Shown in pieces: positions 61,758-64,000 of a DNA stretch of 64,000 nucleotides. The DNA comes from Ptiloglossa arizonensis. Taxonomy: Eukaryota > Arthropoda > Insecta > Hymenoptera > Colletidae. Each line of letters opens with the position of its first letter. The stretch's first letter is position 1. The notes under the pieces are model-generated. The model ran no database searches. It was not told where the DNA came from and saw only the letters and a program-made list of their open reading frames with translations. The stretch covers positions 992,001 to 1,056,000 of the forward strand of contig NW_027478528.1 in assembly GCF_051014685.1 (NCBI RefSeq), read 5' to 3'. The position numbers were made by a program, and so were the translations under genes.

Positions 61758-64000
61758 CACATACCGTTGTACTCGGGCGAGTTTCAACTTTCAGACGCAA
61801 CAGGAATTTTTGGGTTAGGTCAATCCGTTCGCGAGATATGGGAGTTTGAAGCCAAGAAATGGTTGAGAAGGCAAAAAATTTTTCGCTATTCTGCTGCTCC
61901 AAACGCTTAACCAGAATGGCCTAGGGGGAAAATACACATACCGTTGTAATCGGGCGAGTATCTACTTTCAGATGCAATAGGAATTTTTGGGTTAGGTCAA
62001 TCCGTTCGCGAGATATGGGAGTTTGAAGCCAAGAAATGGTTGAGAAGGCAAAACATTTTTCGCAATTCTGCTGCTCCAAACGCTAAATCAGAATGGCCTA
62101 GGGAAAAAATACACATACCGTTGTAATCGGGCGAGTTTCTACTTTCAGACGCAACAGGAATTTTTGGGTTAGGTCAATCCGTTCGCGAGATATGGGAGTT
62201 TGAAGCCCAAGAAGTGGTTGAGAAGGCAAAAAAATTTTTCGCAATTCTGCTGCTCCAAACGCCTAACCAGAATGGCCTAAGGGAAAGAATACACATACCG
62301 CTGTAATCGGGCGAGTTTCTACTTTCAGATGCAATAGGAATTTTTGGGTTAGGTCAATCCGTTCGCGAGATATGGAGTTTGAAGCTAAGAAATGGTTGAG
62401 AAGGCAAAACACTTTTCGCACTTCTGCTGCTCGAAACGCTTAACTAGAATGGCCTAGGAAAAAATACACATACCGTTGTAATCGGGCGAGTTTCTACTTT
62501 CAGATGCAACAGGAATTTTTGGGTTAGGTCAATCCGTTCGCGAGATATGGGAGTTTTGAAGCTAAGAAATGGTTATGAAGACAACAAATTTTTCGCAATT
62601 CTGCTGCTCCAAAGGCTTAATCAGAATGGCCTAGGGAAAAAATACACATACCGTTGTAATCGGGCGAGTTTCTACTTTCAGACGCAACAGGAATTTTTGG
62701 GTTAGGTCAATCCGTTCGCGAGATATGGGAGTTTGAAGCCAAGAAATGGTTGAGAAGGCAAAAAATTTTTCGCAATTCTGCTGCTGCAAACGCTTAACCA
62801 GAATGGCCTAGGGAAAAAATACACATACCGTTGTAATCGGGCGAGTTTCTACTTTCAGACGCAACAGGAATTTTTGGGTTAGGTCAATCCGTTCGCGAGA
62901 TATGGGAGTTTGAAGCTAAGAAATGATTGAGAAGACAACAAATTTGTCGCACTTCTGCTGCTCCAAACGCTTAACCAGAATTGCCTAGGAAAAACTACAC
63001 ATACAGCTGTAATCGGGCGAGTTTCTACTTTCAGATGCAATAGGAATTTTTGGGTAAGGTCAATACGTTCGCGAGATATGGGACTTTCAAGCTAAGAAAT
63101 GGTTGACAAGACAATAAATTTTTCGCACTTCTGCTGCTCCAATCGCTTAACAAGAGTGGCCTAAGGGAAAAATACACGTACCGTAGTAATCGGGCGAGTT
63201 TCTACTTTCAGATGCAATAGGAATTTTTGGGTTAGGTCAATCCGTTCGCGAGATATGGCAGTTTGAAGCCAAGAAATGGTTGAGAAAGCAAAAAATTTTT
63301 CGCAATTCAGCTGCTCCAAACGCTTAACCAGAATGGCCTAGGGAAAAAACACACATACCGTTGTAATCGGTCGAGTTTCTACTTTCAGATGCAATAGGAA
63401 TTTTTGGGTTAGGTCAATCCGTTCGCGAGATATGGCAGTTTGAATCCAAGAAATGGTTGAGAAAGCAAAAAATTTTTCGCAATTCTGCTGCTCCAAACGC
63501 TTAACCAGAATGGCCTAGGGAAAAAATACACATACCGTTGTAATCGGGCGAGTTTCTACTTTCAGATGCAACAGGAAGTTTTGGGTTAGTTCAATCCATT
63601 CGCGAGATATGGGAGTTTGAAGCCAAGAAATGGTTGAGAAGGCAAAAAATTTTTCGCAATTCTGCTGCTCCAAACGCTTAACCAGAATTGCCTAGGGAAA
63701 GAATACGCATATCGTTGTAAACGGGCGAGTTTCTACTTTCAGATGCAATAGGAATTTTTGGGTTAGGTCAATCCGTTCGCGAGATACGGGAGTTTGAAGC
63801 TAAGAAATGGTTGAGAAGACATCAAATTCTTCGCACTTCTGCTGCTCCTAACGCTTAACCAGAATGGCCTAGGGAAAAATACACATATCGTTGTAATCGG
63901 GCGAGTTTCTACTTTCAGATGCAACAGGAATTTTTGGGTTAGGTCAATCCGTTCGCGAGATATGGGAGTTTGAAGCCAAGAAGTGGTTGAGAAGGCAAAA
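61758..64000 (+). repeat. A' region: A-like monomers rich in private indels
   Basis: After one TTGTACTCGGG monomer the array reverts to A-like monomers. The order near 62,980-63,350 (AAACTACACATACAGCTG; GACTTTCAAG with GACAAGACAATAAA; CACGTACCG; ATGGCAG with AAAGCAAAAAATTTTT) parallels 880-1,240 at the left end. One-base indels cluster here: GAAGCCCAAG and seven A's near 62,205-62,234, CCTAAGGGAAAGAA near 62,276, GATATGGAG near 62,373, CCTAGGAAAAAA near 62,456, GAGTTTTGAAG near 62,553, CCTAGGAAAAAC near 62,990 and AGGGAAAAATAC near 63,873. One monomer (63706-63881) has a perfect CENP-B box-like site. The last monomer, from 63,882, is cut by the window end. Confidence 0.85.
63775..63791 (+). 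other. CENP-B box-like site, 9/9 core match, isolated
   Basis: The same T-to-C change in an A-like monomer that has CAATAGGAATTTTTGG and GAAGCTAAG, not the GGAGTTTTTGG and AAATTGTTGAG context of the other fifteen sites. It may therefore be an independent origin, or a conversion limited to the box. Confidence 0.65.

Larger units (their letters stand above)
1..64000 (+). repeat. 177-bp satellite array, 361 complete monomers plus a partial one
   Basis: The landmark CACATACCG (variants CACGTACCG, CGCATATCG, CACACACCG) recurs every 177 bp from base 1 to 63,882, always on the same strand. The 361st boundary falls 15 bp short of an exact 177-bp ladder after 360 copies, and small indels at about 6,365, 9,374, 23,370, 25,830, 26,537, 33,768, 34,323, 42,655, 45,103, 45,115, 56,798, 59,806 and several after 62,200 account for the whole difference. 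No foreign insertion or inversion is present. Copies differ by a handful of substitutions each and share variants in blocks, which is concerted evolution by unequal exchange. Long homogeneous arrays of this kind are typical of eukaryotic centromeric or pericentromeric heterochromatin; that placement is inferred. The array runs off both ends of the window. Confidence 0.98.

Noticed and set aside
1..64000. CRISPR array
   Set aside because: Repeats are directly adjacent at 177 bp with no unique spacers, and whole monomers are conserved rather than a short repeat.
1..64000. Telomere-type TTAGG sequence in GGGTTAGGTC (one per monomer)
   Set aside because: Only one copy of the pentamer per 177 bp and no tandem TTAGG run, so it is most likely coincidental.
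1..64000. tRNA-like RNA polymerase III A box in TGGCCTAGGG
   Set aside because: The first bases resemble TGGCNNAG, but no B box (GGTTCGANTCC) follows at a plausible distance and no cloverleaf can be drawn. A tRNA-derived origin is not supported.
1..64000. Hammerhead ribozyme, as found in some animal satellites
   Set aside because: The minus strand has TCTGAAAGTAGAAAC, but CTGANGA is not matched (CTGAAAG) and there is no room for stem II before GAAAC.
1..64000. Transposon or retroelement insertion
   Set aside because: The landmark stays in register to within 15 bp from end to end; every stretch between landmarks is monomer sequence.
1..64000. Species or clade assignment
   Set aside because: I do not recognise the 177-bp monomer with confidence. 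A search of satellite and genome databases with 38578-38754 would decide; a hit to a named satellite would also test the novelty of the box variant.

Overview
The whole 64 kb window is one uninterrupted head-to-tail satellite DNA array. The monomer is 177 bp, about 42% GC by counting a consensus. Starting the monomer at its CACATACCG landmark, the window holds 361 complete copies plus a 119-bp partial copy, all in the same orientation. The landmark stays in register to the end with a net drift of only -15 bp over the first 360 copies, and individual small indels account for all of that drift. I found no transposon, gene, RNA gene or unique sequence. An array this long and this homogeneous points to eukaryotic, (peri)centromere-type heterochromatin; an animal seems likeliest, but the sequence alone does not name the species.

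Layout by monomer variants: A (1 to about 15.4 kb), B (about 15.4-24.1 kb), C (about 24.1-35.9 kb), B' (about 35.9-43.4 kb), C' (about 43.4-61.8 kb), A' (about 61.8-64.0 kb). A carries 8-monomer, 9-monomer, dimer and 11-monomer duplications. B carries 4-, 5- and 7-monomer units marked by a CATGCATTTTT variant. C carries the variants CGCATATCGTTATAATCGGG and GATACGGGAG, and it builds 885-bp (5-monomer) higher-order repeats that are themselves doubled as a 3,363-bp (19-monomer) tandem duplication. A B+C segment of about 6.3 kb recurs 19,286 bp downstream. The A-like layers lie outside the B/C layers, and the right-hand A' layer holds eight of the roughly 19 small indels I found. This fits an array that expands from inside with older monomers displaced outward.

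The most interesting signal is a CENP-B box-like motif. Nearly every monomer carries an 8/9 match to the mammalian CENP-B box core (TTCG-N4-A-N2-CGGG) at monomer positions 70-86. In one C-type variant a single T-to-C change makes the match perfect. I located 16 perfect sites, all at or after 24,137, and in the C regions they recur mainly at 885-bp spacing, one per 5-monomer unit. This resembles human alpha satellite, where only some monomers of a higher-order repeat carry the box. Whether any protein binds here is unknown.

All open reading frames are by-products of the repeat: 177 is 59 codons, so frames carry over from monomer to monomer. None is annotated as a gene. Block edges marked approximate were read by eye from where two copies stop matching.
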